DNA of 64,000 bases from Giesbergeria anulus (GCF_900111115.1 NZ_FOGD01000001.1:1-64000), one strand, 5' to 3'. Shown: positions 52,192 to 61,554, counted from the stretch's first letter. Made by a program: numbers and translations. Notes: generated from the letters alone by a model not told the origin.

Positions 52192-53616
52192 TCAAATACG
52201 CTCAAACACGGCCATGCTCTCGACGTGGGCGGTGTGCGGAAACATATTCACCATGCCCGCAGCCACGCAACGGTAACCGGCCCGGTGTACCAGCAGACCG
52301 GCATCACGCGCTAGCGTGGCTGGGTTGCAACTGACATACACAATGCGTTGTGGCGGCGTCCAGCCCGTTGCCTGTGGTGGCAATTCTGGAGCATCTTCGG
52401 CTCCCAAACGGGCCTGTTCGATATTCGCTAAGGCCGTCGCTAAGGCAAAAGCACCTTCGCGGGGTGGGTCGATCAGCCATTTTTCGGCTACGCCATCGGC
52501 CACCAGCATCTCCGGCGTCATCTCAAACAGGTTGCGCGCCACAAACTGCGTTGGGGCCAGCGGTTGCCCGGCTTGGGCTTGGTTCAACGCGTAGTTATCG
52601 CGCGAGCGCGCCACCAAGGCCTCGCTGCCTTCAATGCCTAGCACTTCGCGCCCTTGGGTGGCCAGCGGCAGGGTAAAGTTGCCCAAACCACAAAACCAGT
52701 CAATCACCCGCTCGTGCTTTTGCACATCCAGCAGGCGCAGCGCACGCGACACCAGTACCCGGTTGATATGCGGGTTCACTTGCGTGAAATCGGTGGGTTT
52801 GAACGGCATGGTGATGCCAAATTCGGGCAGCGCGTACGACAGTTGAGGGCTATCGGCATCGAGCAGGCGCACGGTGTCTGGGCCTTTTGATTGCAGCCAC
52901 CATTGCACTTGGTGCTCGGTAGCAAAGGCGCGCAGTTTGTCGATATCGCCCGCCGAGAGCGGCTCCAAATGGCGCAGCACCAAGGCTGTTACTTCATCGC
53001 CACAGGCCAGTTCAATTTGTGGGCAGGTGTCGCGGGCCTCTAGCGATGCAATCAAAGCCCGCAGGGGCATCAGCATGGCACTGACATGGGGCGGCAAAAT
53101 GGGGCAAACTTCCATATCGGCCACATAGCGGCTTTTGCGTTCATGAAAGCCCACCAGCACCGTCCCTTTTTTGATCACGTTGCGCACCGACAGGCGGGCG
53201 CGGTAGCGGTAGCCCCAAGCCGGGCCTTCAATTGGGCGCAGCAGGGTTTCGGGCTTGACCTTGCCCAAATGCCAAAGGTTGTCTTCTAGCACGCGCTGCT
53301 TGACGGCTACTTGGGCACCTGCGTGCAAATGCTGCATTTTGCAGCCGCCACAGGCCCCGGAGTGCAGGCCAAAATGGGGGCATCCGGGGCGTACGCGCTG
53401 CGCCGATTCTTTGTGAATGGCCGTCAGACTGGCCTGCTCCCAGTTGTTTTTCTTGCGGTGGGTGTTGGCCGTGACCCATTCAAAGGGCAAGGCACCATCA
53501 ATAAAGACCACTTTGCCATCAGGCTTACGGGCGACGCCTTGGGCGTCTAAATCCATGGAATGCACCTCCAGCCAGTCGGCGGGGTACGCGGGTGGGGTTT
53601 CGTTCAAATCGCTCAT
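52192..53616 (-). CDS. rlmD: 23S rRNA (uracil-C5)-methyltransferase, RlmD type
   Basis: A 474-residue TrmA/RlmD-family enzyme using SAM. It has an N-terminal TRAM-like part, a 4Fe-4S motif [19 protein letters not shown], a Rossmann methyltransferase domain ([46 protein letters not shown]), and the catalytic Cys in [14 protein letters not shown]. Length and Fe-S motif fit RlmD (U1939) rather than TrmA. It ends convergently to the lipoprotein gene. Confidence 0.9.
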   Translation of the reverse strand: MSDLNETPPAYPADWLEVHSMDLDAQGVARKPDGKVVFIDGALPFEWVTANTHRKKNNWEQASLTAIHKESAQRVRPGCPHFGLHSGACGGCKMQHLHAGAQVAVKQRVLEDNLWHLGKVKPETLLRPIEGPAWGYRYRARLSVRNVIKKGTVLVGFHERKSRYVADMEVCPILPPHVSAMLMPLRALIASLEARDTCPQIELACGDEVTALVLRHLEPLSAGDIDKLRAFATEHQVQWWLQSKGPDTVRLLDADSPQLSYALPEFGITMPFKPTDFTQVNPHINRVLVSRALRLLDVQKHERVIDWFCGLGNFTLPLATQGREVLGIEGSEALVARSRDNYALNQAQAGQPLAPTQFVARNLFEMTPEMLVADGVAEKWLIDPPREGAFALATALANIEQARLGAEDAPELPPQATGWTPPQRIVYVSCNPATLARDAGLLVHRAGYRCVAAGMVNMFPHTAHVESMAVFERI

Positions 53617-53661
53617 GGCGGCGATTGTCTCAGGCCCGCCCGTGCAGACCAAGGCCAGAAG

Positions 53662-54291
53662 ATGCAAAATCCTCTTCCTATGACCAGCCCTGTTCCTGTT
53701 ATTGCGCCGACATTGGCGCAACCCTCTCCCCTTGCCACACGACCTGCGCCGCGCAACTTAGCGGAGGTATTTTGGTCTTTTACTTGGTTGGCTTTGCAGG
53801 GCTTTGGTGGTGTCGTTGTCGTGGTGCAGCGCGAGCTGGTGGAGAAAAAACGCTGGCTGACCCGAGAGGAATTTATTGAAGAGTGGGCGGTGGCCCAAGT
53901 CATGCCCGGCCCCAATGTGGTCAATTTGTCCATCATGATTGGGGATCGTTATTTTGGCCTGCGCGGTGCGCTGGCGGCCGTGGCCGGGATACTGGCGCTG
54001 CCCTTGGTGCTCGTGTTGTTGGCTGCTTTGGCCTATGCCCACTGGGCCACCCATCCCGCTGTGGCGGGTGCTTTGCGCGGTATGGGTGTGGTGGCAGCGG
54101 GCATGATTGGCGGCATGGGGCTCAAGCTGATGCCTGCCTTGCGCCAGCACCCTTTGGGGCCGGTGTGGAGTGGCCTGATGGCACTGGCTGCTTTTGTGGC
54201 GGTGGCGTGGTGGCGTATTCCCTTGCCTTGGGTGCTGCTGGTGTTGGGCTTGCTGGCCTGTGGCCTGACGTGGCGCAAGGTGGCCCCATGA
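53662..54291 (+). CDS. Chromate transporter, N-half protein (short ChrA)
   Basis: A 209-residue CHR-domain protein: [40 protein letters not shown] then [19 protein letters not shown] with the PGP motif, and about five membrane helices. Its stop overlaps the start of the second half by four bases, the typical paired short-chain chromate transporter. Start is ATG 53662 or 53680. Chromate/sulfate exchange is the family role; the real substrate is not certain. Confidence 0.9.
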   Translation: MQNPLPMTSPVPVIAPTLAQPSPLATRPAPRNLAEVFWSFTWLALQGFGGVVVVVQRELVEKKRWLTREEFIEEWAVAQVMPGPNVVNLSIMIGDRYFGLRGALAAVAGILALPLVLVLLAALAYAHWATHPAVAGALRGMGVVAAGMIGGMGLKLMPALRQHPLGPVWSGLMALAAFVAVAWWRIPLPWVLLVLGLLACGLTWRKVAP

Positions 54292-54884
54292 TCGCCTTGA
54301 GCTTGCAGGCCTCCGACTGGCTGGAGTTGCTGCTGTATTTTCTGTCTATGTCTTTGCTGGCGGTAGGTGGGGCTATTTCTTTGGCCCCAGATATGCACCG
54401 TTTTTTGGTCGATCAGCAAGGTTGGCTCACGGATTTGCAATTCAATGCCAGCGTTGCCATCGCACAGGCTGCGCCGGGGCCTAATTTACTGTTCATTGCC
54501 CTGTTGGGCTGGAATGTGGGCCTCAATGCGGCTGGCGCTGGTGCAGGTAGTGTTGGGTGGGCGCTGGGCTTGTTGGGAGCTGGATTGACCATGTTGGGTA
54601 TTTTGTTGCCCAGTGCTACCCTGACTTGGCTGGCTAACCGTTGGGCGCAACGTAACCGCGAGCGGCGCAGCGTGCGTGCCTTCAAGCAGGGCATGGCACC
54701 TATCGTGATTGGTTTCATGATGGCCACGGCTTGGGTGCTGGGCCGGGGTCAGGGGCAAGTCCAAGCCGATCTGGGTTTGTGGCTGCTGGGCTTGGTTTGT
54801 GCTTTGCTGGTATGGCGCACCCGCCTGCATTTGCTGTGGTTGCTGGGGGCGGGTGCTGCGCTAGGTGCGCTGGGTTGGGTGTAG
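54288..54884 (+). CDS. Chromate transporter, C-half protein (short ChrA)
   Basis: A 198-residue partner of the upstream CHR protein, with its own motif set: LSMSLLAVGGAISLAPDMHR, QGWLTDLQFNASVAIAQAAP followed by GPNLLFIALLGW, and about five helices. The pair is expected to form a heterodimer of opposite topology. The start overlaps the previous stop (ATGA at 54288). Confidence 0.88.
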   Translation: MIALSLQASDWLELLLYFLSMSLLAVGGAISLAPDMHRFLVDQQGWLTDLQFNASVAIAQAAPGPNLLFIALLGWNVGLNAAGAGAGSVGWALGLLGAGLTMLGILLPSATLTWLANRWAQRNRERRSVRAFKQGMAPIVIGFMMATAWVLGRGQGQVQADLGLWLLGLVCALLVWRTRLHLLWLLGAGAALGALGWV

Positions 54885-54897
54885 AGCAGTAGAGCCG

Positions 54898-55635
54898 TCA
54901 GAGCGCCAGCAGCGCGGGCAGTACTTGCGCTGCGCCACCGTGCAAAACGGCGTGGGCCACACCATCGAGCTCGCTGGCTGCGGTGTTGACCACCACCACC
55001 CGGGCACCAGCGGCGCGTGCGCTGTGCGCCAGCCCTGCCGCCGGGTACACCACCCCAGCCGTGCCCACCACCAGCATTAAATTGCAGGCGCGGGCAGCCT
55101 GCTGCGCGGCATCAAACACCGCCAGAGGCAGTGCTTCGCCAAACCAGACCACGCCCGGGCGCAGTAGGTTGCCGCAGCGCGGGCAATGCGGTGGGGTGCC
55201 CGCCTCGACGGTGTCGGGATGGCAGCAGGGACGCGGCAGATCCAAAAAGCGGTCTTCCATCAGATCGCCGTGCAGGCACAGCACCCCATGGCTGCCTGCG
55301 CGCTGGTGCAGGCCGTCGACGTTTTGGGTGATGAGCGTCAGGCGTCCGGGGTGGCGTTGTGCAAACTCGGCCAGCGCCGTATGCCCCGCATTGGGCTGCA
55401 CCCCCACCATTAACTGGCGACGGTGCATATACCAGCCCCAGACGCGCTCAGGGTGGGCGCGAAAGCCTTCTTCGGTTGCCATATCTTCGGCCCGGAACTG
55501 CGCCCAGTAGCCGGTCTGGGCATCGCGGAAGGTAGGCACGCCCGATTCCGCGCTGATACCCGCCCCGGTGAGCACCGCGACCTGACTGGCTTCGCGCAGC
55601 CAGCCACGCACGGTTTGCAACAAGACGCTGTTCAT
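54898..55635 (-). CDS. NAD-dependent protein deacylase, Sir2 family
   Basis: A 245-residue sirtuin. It shows VLTGAGISAESGVPTFRDAQ at the NAD site, LITQNVDGLHQRAGS, the catalytic His in LCLHGDLMED, two zinc Cys pairs (PRPCC and HCPRCGN) and RPGVVWFGEALP. It removes acyl groups from lysine using NAD+. It lies 8 nt after rlmB on the same strand, likely one transcript. It should not be confused with the B12 enzyme at 24798, also called CobB. Confidence 0.93.
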   Translation of the reverse strand: MNSVLLQTVRGWLREASQVAVLTGAGISAESGVPTFRDAQTGYWAQFRAEDMATEEGFRAHPERVWGWYMHRRQLMVGVQPNAGHTALAEFAQRHPGRLTLITQNVDGLHQRAGSHGVLCLHGDLMEDRFLDLPRPCCHPDTVEAGTPPHCPRCGNLLRPGVVWFGEALPLAVFDAAQQAARACNLMLVVGTAGVVYPAAGLAHSARAAGARVVVVNTAASELDGVAHAVLHGGAAQVLPALLAL

Positions 55636-55643
55636 CGCTCTAC

Positions 55644-56396
55644 TCAGATGGTGCTGCGCTGGCGCAGGGCTTCGTACAGACAAATGCCGCTGGCTACCGA
55701 GACGTTCAGGCTCTCTACTGCGCCTTTCATGGGGATGCTGACCAGCGCGTCGCAGGTTTTGCGCGTCAGTTGGCGGATACCGTCGCCTTCTGCCCCCAGC
55801 ACCAAGGCCACGGGGCCTTTTAAATCGGCTTGGTAGATGTTCTGCGGGGCGTCACCGCTGGTGCCGATGATCCAGATATTGCGCTCTTTGAGCTCGTTGA
55901 GAGTGCGCGCCAAATTGGTCACCATAAAGTAAGGCACAGTCTCAGCCGCGCCGCTGGCTACTTTAGCTACGGTGGCATTGATGCCCGAAGCGTGGTCTTT
56001 GGGCGCAATCACCGCATGGGCACCAGCGCCATCGGCCACGCGCAAGCAGGCTCCTAGGTTGTGTGGATCGGTCACGCCATCGAGCACCAGCAGCAAGGGC
56101 GAAGTGACGCCGCTTTCTTCCAGATTTTCGAGCAGCTCGTCCAGAGAGGTGATTTGCGCCACTGGCTCTACCCGTGCCGCTACGCCTTGGTGGCCGTGGC
56201 TACCCGCCAGTTTGGCTAGGCGCAGGCTATCGGCCTCGATCAGGCGGGCACCGGCCTCACGGGCGCGATCCAAAAACTGGCGCATCCGTGCGTCGCGCCG
56301 GGTGGCCTCGTAGTAAATTTCAATAATGGATTTTGGTGCGGTTTTGAGGCGCACGCCGACGGCATGAAAGCCGAACAGAACTTTGGGGGAAGACAT
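55644..56396 (-). CDS. rlmB: 23S rRNA (guanosine-2'-O)-methyltransferase RlmB
   Basis: A 250-residue SpoU/TrmH-family enzyme. An N-terminal substrate-binding domain (KVLFGFHAVGVRLKTAPKSI) is followed by the knotted SPOUT domain: LLVLDGVTDPHNLGACLRVA (motif 1 with Asn), LVLGAEGDGIRQLTRKTCDA (motif 2) and IPMKGAVESLNVSVASGICL (motif 3). These are the full motif set for 2'-O methylation. Confidence 0.93.
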   Translation of the reverse strand: MSSPKVLFGFHAVGVRLKTAPKSIIEIYYEATRRDARMRQFLDRAREAGARLIEADSLRLAKLAGSHGHQGVAARVEPVAQITSLDELLENLEESGVTSPLLLVLDGVTDPHNLGACLRVADGAGAHAVIAPKDHASGINATVAKVASGAAETVPYFMVTNLARTLNELKERNIWIIGTSGDAPQNIYQADLKGPVALVLGAEGDGIRQLTRKTCDALVSIPMKGAVESLNVSVASGICLYEALRQRSTI

Positions 56397-56404
56397 AGGC
56401 GCAA

Positions 56405-57112
56405 TTATCCGCGTTCGCTTATGTGGGCGATGCGGCCTGCTTCCATGGTGATGCAGCGTTCGCACCGGGCTGCTAACTCTCGGTCGTGGGTGACTAAGAC
56501 CAATGTGGTGCCCTGCTCACGGTTCAAGTCCAACATCAACTGCATGATGGTCTCGCCGGTAGCAAAGTCTAGGCTGCCAGTGGGCTCGTCGGCCAGCAGT
56601 ACGGCGGGCTGCACCACAAAGGCCCGTGCCAGCGCTACGCGCTGCTGCTCGCCACCACTGAGCACTTTGGGGTAGTGCTGTAAGCGTTGGCCTAAACCGA
56701 CGTGGTGCAGCATCTGCGTAGCGCGTTGGCGGGCGTCGCGCTGCCCAGCCAGTTCTAGCGGCAGCATCACGTTTTCTAGCGCCGTCAGGTTGCCCATGAG
56801 CTGAAAGCTCTGAAAGACAAAGCCCATCTTTTGCGCCCGCAAGGCAGCGCGGGCATCCTCGTTCAAGGCAAAAATATCTTGGCCTTCCAATAACACCGTG
56901 CCGCTGCTGGGGGTATCCAAGCCCGCCAGAATCGACAGCAAGGTGCTTTTGCCGGAGCCAGAAGCACCGACAATGGCCACCGTTTCTTTGGCGCGTAGCT
57001 GAAAATCAATATCGCGCAAAATCTGCAAGCTGCCGCTGGCATCCGTGACGGATTTGCTCAGTTGCTTAACGGTCATCAGGGGGGCGGCAGAAGCGATGGC
57101 AGAGTCGGACAT
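56405..57112 (-). CDS. ybbA: ABC transporter ATP-binding protein, YbbA/LolD type
   Basis: A 235-residue ATPase: Walker A GASGSGKSTLLSILAG, the MacB/LolD-group FVFQSFQLMGNLTALENVML, signature LSGGEQQRVALARA, Walker B VLLADEPTGSLD and LVTHDRELAARC. It is divergent from the tesA-like esterase with a 17-nt gap, the conserved ybbA/tesA arrangement. The FtsX-like permease usually downstream of ybbA is not here; rlmB follows instead. Confidence 0.88.
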   Translation of the reverse strand: MSDSAIASAAPLMTVKQLSKSVTDASGSLQILRDIDFQLRAKETVAIVGASGSGKSTLLSILAGLDTPSSGTVLLEGQDIFALNEDARAALRAQKMGFVFQSFQLMGNLTALENVMLPLELAGQRDARQRATQMLHHVGLGQRLQHYPKVLSGGEQQRVALARAFVVQPAVLLADEPTGSLDFATGETIMQLMLDLNREQGTTLVLVTHDRELAARCERCITMEAGRIAHISERG

Positions 57113-57129
57113 GAAAGGATGGATCCTAG

Positions 57130-57783
57130 GTGAAGCAAACAGTGTATCGACGCCACTTTATCTGGTGCAGCATGGCCGTGTTGTCGGGCGGGCTGTTGTG
57201 GGGGGGGCAGGCACAAGCCAAGCCATCGACCATTTTGGTCTTGGGTGATTCTTTGAGTGCCGAATATGGCTTGCCCCGTGGCACGGGCTGGGTGGCTTTG
57301 CTAGAGCAGCGCCTGCAAGCCGAAAAACTGGCGTTTACGGTGGTCAATGCCAGCGTCAGTGGCGACACGACCGCCGGGGGCCGCTCGCGCCTGCCTGCGT
57401 TGTTGGCGCAGCACCGGCCAGCGGTAGTGGTGATTGAACTGGGGGGCAATGATGCCCTGCGTGGCCTGCCTCTGCCAAGCACCCGAGACCATTTGCAAAC
57501 CATGACACGCGCCGCCCGTGCTGCGGGCGCCAAGGTGTTGCTGGCCGGGATGCAGGTGCCGCCCAATTATGGCCGCGACTATGGGCAGCAATTTGCCGCG
57601 CTGTTTGCCACGGTGGCGCAAGAAAATCAGGCCGCATTGGTACCTTTTTTGCTCAAGGGCATTGCCGACGGCCCCGATCCTTTGGCTTTGTTCCAATCAG
57701 ATCGGATTCACCCACGGGCCGAGGCCCATCCCCGCATCCTCGATAACGTCTGGCCCGCATTGCGCAAGCTACTGCGTTCGTAG
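57130..57783 (+). CDS. tesA: SGNH-hydrolase esterase / lysophospholipase, TesA-like
   Basis: A 217-residue periplasmic esterase with a GTG start and a signal peptide (hydrophobic core to residue 31, GGQAQA-KP). The catalytic set is visible: ILVLGDSLSAEYG (Ser), VIELGGNDALRG (Gly-Asn), and SDRIHPRAEAH (Asp and His). It corresponds to E. coli TesA (thioesterase I/protease I/lysophospholipase L1). Divergent from ybbA. Confidence 0.92.
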   Translation: MKQTVYRRHFIWCSMAVLSGGLLWGGQAQAKPSTILVLGDSLSAEYGLPRGTGWVALLEQRLQAEKLAFTVVNASVSGDTTAGGRSRLPALLAQHRPAVVVIELGGNDALRGLPLPSTRDHLQTMTRAARAAGAKVLLAGMQVPPNYGRDYGQQFAALFATVAQENQAALVPFLLKGIADGPDPLALFQSDRIHPRAEAHPRILDNVWPALRKLLRS

Positions 57784-57801
57784 GGGCGGGGTGGTGCTAG
57801 A

Positions 57802-58002
57802 TTAACCCGCTTGCGTGCTGTTATCGGAAGAAGGGAGCGCAGCGCTGCCTGTGGGGGCTGCGGTGGCATCATCCGGGGCTACATAGCCGCCGCTGTGGTG
57901 CGCCACCGAACCACTGGCCTTGGAGCGCAGTTTTTCTTCTTTTTTCTTTTTCTTGGCCAGCTCGCGCTGGCGTTTTTCGTATCCGTAGTTGGGGGTTGCC
58001 AA
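57802..58002 (-). CDS. Small Lys-rich protein of unknown function
   Basis: A 66-residue protein: MATPNYGYEKRQRELAKKKK, then a Lys/Glu helix, then a Ser/Ala-rich disordered tail. The N-terminal block looks like that of a small protein conserved in Burkholderiales (from memory, unchecked). The basic helix could bind RNA or ribosomes. It sits between tesA and the metC-like gene with its own short gaps. No function can be given. Confidence 0.65.
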   Translation of the reverse strand: MATPNYGYEKRQRELAKKKKKEEKLRSKASGSVAHHSGGYVAPDDATAAPTGSAALPSSDNSTQAG

Positions 58003-58081
58003 GGTGCTGGTGCTTTCTATAAAGTGAAAATTTGAAAGCCCACTGTAACAGTTCCACCTTGAACGGGTAGCGTGTTGGGCG

Positions 58082-59311
58082 TTACAACGCTGGTAAAGCC
58101 TGCTCTAACGCCTGTTGCAGGTCTTGTTGCAAGTCTTGCGTTGCCTCCAGTCCGATAGAAAAACGCACTAGTCTGCCGGGGCGCAGGTGCGGTGTGGGCA
58201 GGCTGCGCATGGTCGATAGCTCGTAGGGCATGACCAAGCTGATTGGGCCGCCCCAGCTATAGCCAATTTTGAAATGGCGCAGGCCATCGCAGAAGGCATC
58301 CACTTGCTGCTGGCTATAGCGCTCATCCAAAATAACACTGAACAAGCCCGCTGCCGCGCCATCACCGCCGTGGGCTGAGCCGCACAAGGCTTGCCAATGG
58401 GCATGGCCCGGAGTATCGGGCAACGCCGGATGCAGCACCTGCACCACGGCAGCTTGCTGTTGCAGCCAGCGTGCCAGATGGCGCGCCGTTAAGTCGTGGG
58501 CGCGGTAGCGCAAGGCGATGCTGGGCAAGGAGCGCAACAGTAGCTCGGCATCATTGCCGCCAATACCCAAACCCAAGTGCATGTGCAGCAGTTTGATTTT
58601 GAGGTGCAATGCCGGGTTGCGGGTGATGATGCTGCCCATGAGCACATCGCCGCCGCCGCTGGGGTATTTGGTCAGGGCGTGGGCTGAAATATCTACCGCC
58701 AGCGTGCCGTCGCCTGTCAAATCAAATGGGGCAAAAGCTAACCCAGCGCCCCAAGTGTTGTCTAACGCTGTGGTTACGCCTTGGGCTTGGCACAGTCGTA
58801 CCAGTGCGGGCAGGTCAGGAAACTCCATCGTTACCGAGCCGGGCGCTTCTAACCAGACCAGCCGGGTGGCGGGCGTGATTTTGGCTGCCAGATCTGCCGG
58901 GTTGAGCGGGTCGTACAGCGCATGGGCAATGCCAAACTGTGCCAACGTGGCCGCTGCCATCGAGGCATTGGGGCCGTAGGCGTTGTCTGGAATCAGTACC
59001 TGCTGGCCGCTGCGCAGCAAAGCCAGCGACACGGTGGCAATGGCGGCCAGCCCGCTGGGCACCAGTACGCATTGCAGGCCACCTTCGAGCGCGCACAGCC
59101 GCTCCTCTAGCGTGAAAGTGGTGGGTGTGCCATGCAGGCCATAGGTGTAGCTGCTCTTGTCTTTCCACTCGCGGCTGCGCATCGCAGCCACGTTGGGGAA
59201 AATCACCGTAGAGGCTTTATGTACCGCCGGTGCTGGGGCAAAAAACCCCTCAGGCGGTGTGTAGCCGTGGTGGATAAGGCGGGTGGACAGGTCGATGGCG
59301 GTGTCTTGCAT
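58082..59311 (-). CDS. metC: PLP-dependent trans-sulfuration enzyme, cystathionine beta-lyase-like
   Basis: A 409-residue Cys/Met-metabolism enzyme of fold type I. Features are SSYTYGLHGTPTTFTLEERL near the N-terminus, VLVPSGLAAIATVSLALLR (PLP phosphate loop), TALDNTWGAGLAF with the PLP Asp, and the Schiff-base lysine in ISAHALTKYPSGGGDVLMGS. SIGLEATQDLQQDL at the C-terminus is typical. It would split cystathionine to homocysteine; a related gamma-synthase or cysteine desulfhydrase activity is possible. Confidence 0.85.
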   Translation of the reverse strand: MQDTAIDLSTRLIHHGYTPPEGFFAPAPAVHKASTVIFPNVAAMRSREWKDKSSYTYGLHGTPTTFTLEERLCALEGGLQCVLVPSGLAAIATVSLALLRSGQQVLIPDNAYGPNASMAAATLAQFGIAHALYDPLNPADLAAKITPATRLVWLEAPGSVTMEFPDLPALVRLCQAQGVTTALDNTWGAGLAFAPFDLTGDGTLAVDISAHALTKYPSGGGDVLMGSIITRNPALHLKIKLLHMHLGLGIGGNDAELLLRSLPSIALRYRAHDLTARHLARWLQQQAAVVQVLHPALPDTPGHAHWQALCGSAHGGDGAAAGLFSVILDERYSQQQVDAFCDGLRHFKIGYSWGGPISLVMPYELSTMRSLPTPHLRPGRLVRFSIGLEATQDLQQDLQQALEQALPAL

Positions 59312-59408
59312 GATGGGGCAATGGTATAGCGCGGTGGTGGCTCTGAAAATGGCCCAGCCCGCGTCCGCAGGCGTGAGGGGTTATTTTTCTGTATATAATG
59401 CGGGTCTT

Positions 59409-59484
59409 TCCTCAATAGCTCAGTTGGTAGAGCGCCGGACTGTTAATCCGTAGGTCCCTGGTTCGAGCCCAGGTTGAGGAGCCA
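59409..59484 (+). tRNA. tRNA-Asn (anticodon GTT), copy 1
   Basis: A 76-nt cloverleaf with encoded CCA: acceptor TCCTCAA with TTGAGGA, anticodon loop CTGTTAA between GCGGA-type stems (CCGGA/TCCGT), T-arm TGGTTCGAGCCCA. Identical to the copy 47 nt downstream. Confidence 0.97.
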
Positions 59485-59531
59485 GATTTTATCGCCCTGC
59501 CCTGTAGCAGGGTTTGTTGAGTACCCATTAT

Positions 59532-59607
59532 TCCTCAATAGCTCAGTTGGTAGAGCGCCGGACTGTTAATCCGTAGGTCCCTGGTTCGAGCCCAGGTTGA
59601 GGAGCCA
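59532..59607 (+). tRNA. tRNA-Asn (anticodon GTT), copy 2
   Basis: Same 76-nt sequence as copy 1 with encoded CCA. The 47-nt spacer holds a small hairpin (CCCTGC and GCAGGG around CCTGTA). The pair is probably one transcript, ended by the terminator at 59617. Confidence 0.97.
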
Positions 59608-59616
59608 AAATCAAGT

Positions 59617-59646
59617 AAGGGAACCTGCTTAGCAGGTTCCCTTTTT
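59617..59646 (+). terminator. Rho-independent terminator after the tRNA-Asn pair
   Basis: Stem AAGGGAACCTGC with GCAGGTTCCCTT (59617-59643), three-base loop, T-run to 59646. Confidence 0.92.
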
Positions 59647-59706
59647 CGTTTGGGGTTGATGCAATGGCGCTAACATCAAGGCCCGCCGCTCATTTTGCCG
59701 CTTGCC

Positions 59707-60540
59707 ATGTTTGTTGCCCTTGCTCCTGCCACTCCTCCTACGGGCCGGATGCCCACTTGGTTCATCCCACACGGCGGTGGCCCCTGCTTCTTTATGGACT
59801 GGAACCCGCCCGGCGTTTGGGATCAGATGGAGCAGTACCTGCGCACGGCAGCTAGCACGTTGCCGCAACGCCCGAAAGCCATCGTCATGGTGTCGGCGCA
59901 TTGGTTGGCACCAGCATTGAGCGTTACCAGCGGTGCGCAACCCGCGTTGATTTACGACTATTACGGTTTTCCGCCCCACACCTACAGCTTGCAATATCCG
60001 GCACGGGGTGAACCGGCGTTGGCTCATCGCATCGTCGATCTGTTGGGGCAGGCCCACTTGCCCGCACAAACCGACGCCCAACGCGGTTTTGACCACGGCA
60101 TGTTTATCCCGCTGATGTTGTTGTTTCCTCAGGCGGATATTCCGGTGGTGCAACTCTCGCTGGGCCAGAGCCTCGACCCAGAGTTGCACCTGCAAGTGGG
60201 TGCAGCGCTGGCACCACTACGCGACGAGGGCGTGCTAATTATTGGCAGCGGTATGAGTTTTCATAATCTGCGCATCTGGGGCGACCCGCAGTATGAATCC
60301 GCCTCCGTGCAGTTTGACCACTGGCTGACCAACGCCCTCCAAGCGGATGTCCCTAGCCGCCGCCAAGCGCTGTTGGATTGGGAGCAGGCACCCTTTGCGC
60401 GGCTGTGCCACCCACCCCACGGCGAGGAGCACCTATTGCCGCTGATGGTGGCGGTGGGAGCCGCAGGCCAAGACCTTGGGCGGCGCGTTTACAGCGACCG
60501 GGTGATGAACCGGGCGCTGTCGGCGTTTAGCTTTGGTTGA
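59707..60540 (+). CDS. Class III extradiol ring-cleavage dioxygenase, DODA/YgiD-like
   Basis: A 277-residue LigB-superfamily enzyme. Candidate iron or zinc ligands are in FIPHGGGPCFF, MVSAHWLAP, FDHGMFIPLMLLFP and GEEHLLPLMVAVGAAG, matching the His/Glu layout of DODA-type 4,5-DOPA dioxygenases. VLIIGSGMSFHNLR is family-typical. ATG 59707 is chosen over an in-frame TTG at 59695. Likely acts on a catechol; the substrate is not certain. Confidence 0.87.
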   Translation: MFVALAPATPPTGRMPTWFIPHGGGPCFFMDWNPPGVWDQMEQYLRTAASTLPQRPKAIVMVSAHWLAPALSVTSGAQPALIYDYYGFPPHTYSLQYPARGEPALAHRIVDLLGQAHLPAQTDAQRGFDHGMFIPLMLLFPQADIPVVQLSLGQSLDPELHLQVGAALAPLRDEGVLIIGSGMSFHNLRIWGDPQYESASVQFDHWLTNALQADVPSRRQALLDWEQAPFARLCHPPHGEEHLLPLMVAVGAAGQDLGRRVYSDRVMNRALSAFSFG

Positions 60541-60570
60541 TCTGAGTCGCCAGCCGACCCAGACTCGTTG

Positions 60571-61554
60571 TTATTCGAGTTTGGCACCCGAAGCCTCGAC
60601 AATGCCTTTCCACTGGGTGTATTCGCGCTGCAATTGCTCGGCCAACTGGGCTGGGGTCATGGCTTGGGGTTCGGCCCCTTGGGCTTGGATGGCGGCCTTG
60701 ATGTCGGGCTTGGCCAGCAGTTTGTTCACTTCCGTGTTCAGGGTGGTGACTACGGTAGCCGGCGTGCCTGCTGGGGCAAACAGACCATACCAAGTGCTGA
60801 CGTCAAAACCCTTGTAGCCCGATTCGGCAATCGTCGGCACTTCGGGCAGCGAGCTGCTGCGCTGGGCCGAGGTCACGGCCAGCGGGCGCAGTTTGCCCGC
60901 TTTGATTTGGCCCATGGCCGATGGCACCGAGGACACCAGAAGATCCACATTGCCTGCCAGTGCATCGAGCAGTGCAGGGTTGGAGCCTTTGTAGGGAATA
61001 TGGCTTAATTGGATGCCAGCAGCCTTGGCAAATAGATCGGCAGCCAAATGGATAGAAGTGCCATTGCCCGGCGAGCCATAGCTGATGGTGTGCGGTGCCT
61101 TGCGCGCTGCTTGCACCACATCGGCCAAAGTCTTAAAACGAGAGCTGGCGCTGGTGGCTATGAGCACTGGGGTGTAGGCGATGTGGGCCACCGCTACCAA
61201 GTCTTTGGTGGGGTTCCAAGGTAGATTTTTGTACAACCAAGGGGCAATCACCAGATTGTCTTTTTGCCCTATGACGATGTCATAGCCGGTAGGCGCTGCC
61301 TTGATGGTTTCGGCAATGCCAATGGTGCCGCCCGCTCCGGCTTTGTTCTCGGCCACGAGGCTCCATTGGGTTTGCTCTGCCAGTTTGGTGGCTACGAGGC
61401 GGGCCAAAATATCAGTCCCGCCACCGGGTGGGAATGGCACCACCATACGGATGGGTTTGCTCGGATAGGGTGCTGCTGGAGCCGCAGTTTGGGCATGGGC
61501 GCTGGCACCCCACAGCAGAGCCAGAGTGGTGCAGAAAAAAGAACGGCGCAACAT
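60571..61554 (-). CDS. Bug-family tripartite tricarboxylate transporter receptor
   Basis: A 327-residue periplasmic binding protein of the family greatly expanded in Burkholderiales. It has a signal peptide (cleaved near SAHA-QT), then YPSKPIRMVVPFPPGGGTDI, the ligand loop ENKAGAGGTIGIAE, DNLVIAPWLYKNLPWNPTKD, PHTISYGSPGNGTSIHLAAD and STWYGLFAPAGTPATVV. No TctA/TctB membrane genes adjoin, the usual orphan state of Bug proteins. Ligand unknown, probably a carboxylate. Confidence 0.93.
   Translation of the reverse strand: MLRRSFFCTTLALLWGASAHAQTAAPAAPYPSKPIRMVVPFPPGGGTDILARLVATKLAEQTQWSLVAENKAGAGGTIGIAETIKAAPTGYDIVIGQKDNLVIAPWLYKNLPWNPTKDLVAVAHIAYTPVLIATSASSRFKTLADVVQAARKAPHTISYGSPGNGTSIHLAADLFAKAAGIQLSHIPYKGSNPALLDALAGNVDLLVSSVPSAMGQIKAGKLRPLAVTSAQRSSSLPEVPTIAESGYKGFDVSTWYGLFAPAGTPATVVTTLNTEVNKLLAKPDIKAAIQAQGAEPQAMTPAQLAEQLQREYTQWKGIVEASGAKLE

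Noticed and set aside
59494-59511. Hairpin CCCTGC/GCAGGG between the tRNA-Asn genes taken as a terminator
   Set aside because: The stem is only 6 bp and the T-run is short; more likely a spacer structure removed in tRNA processing.
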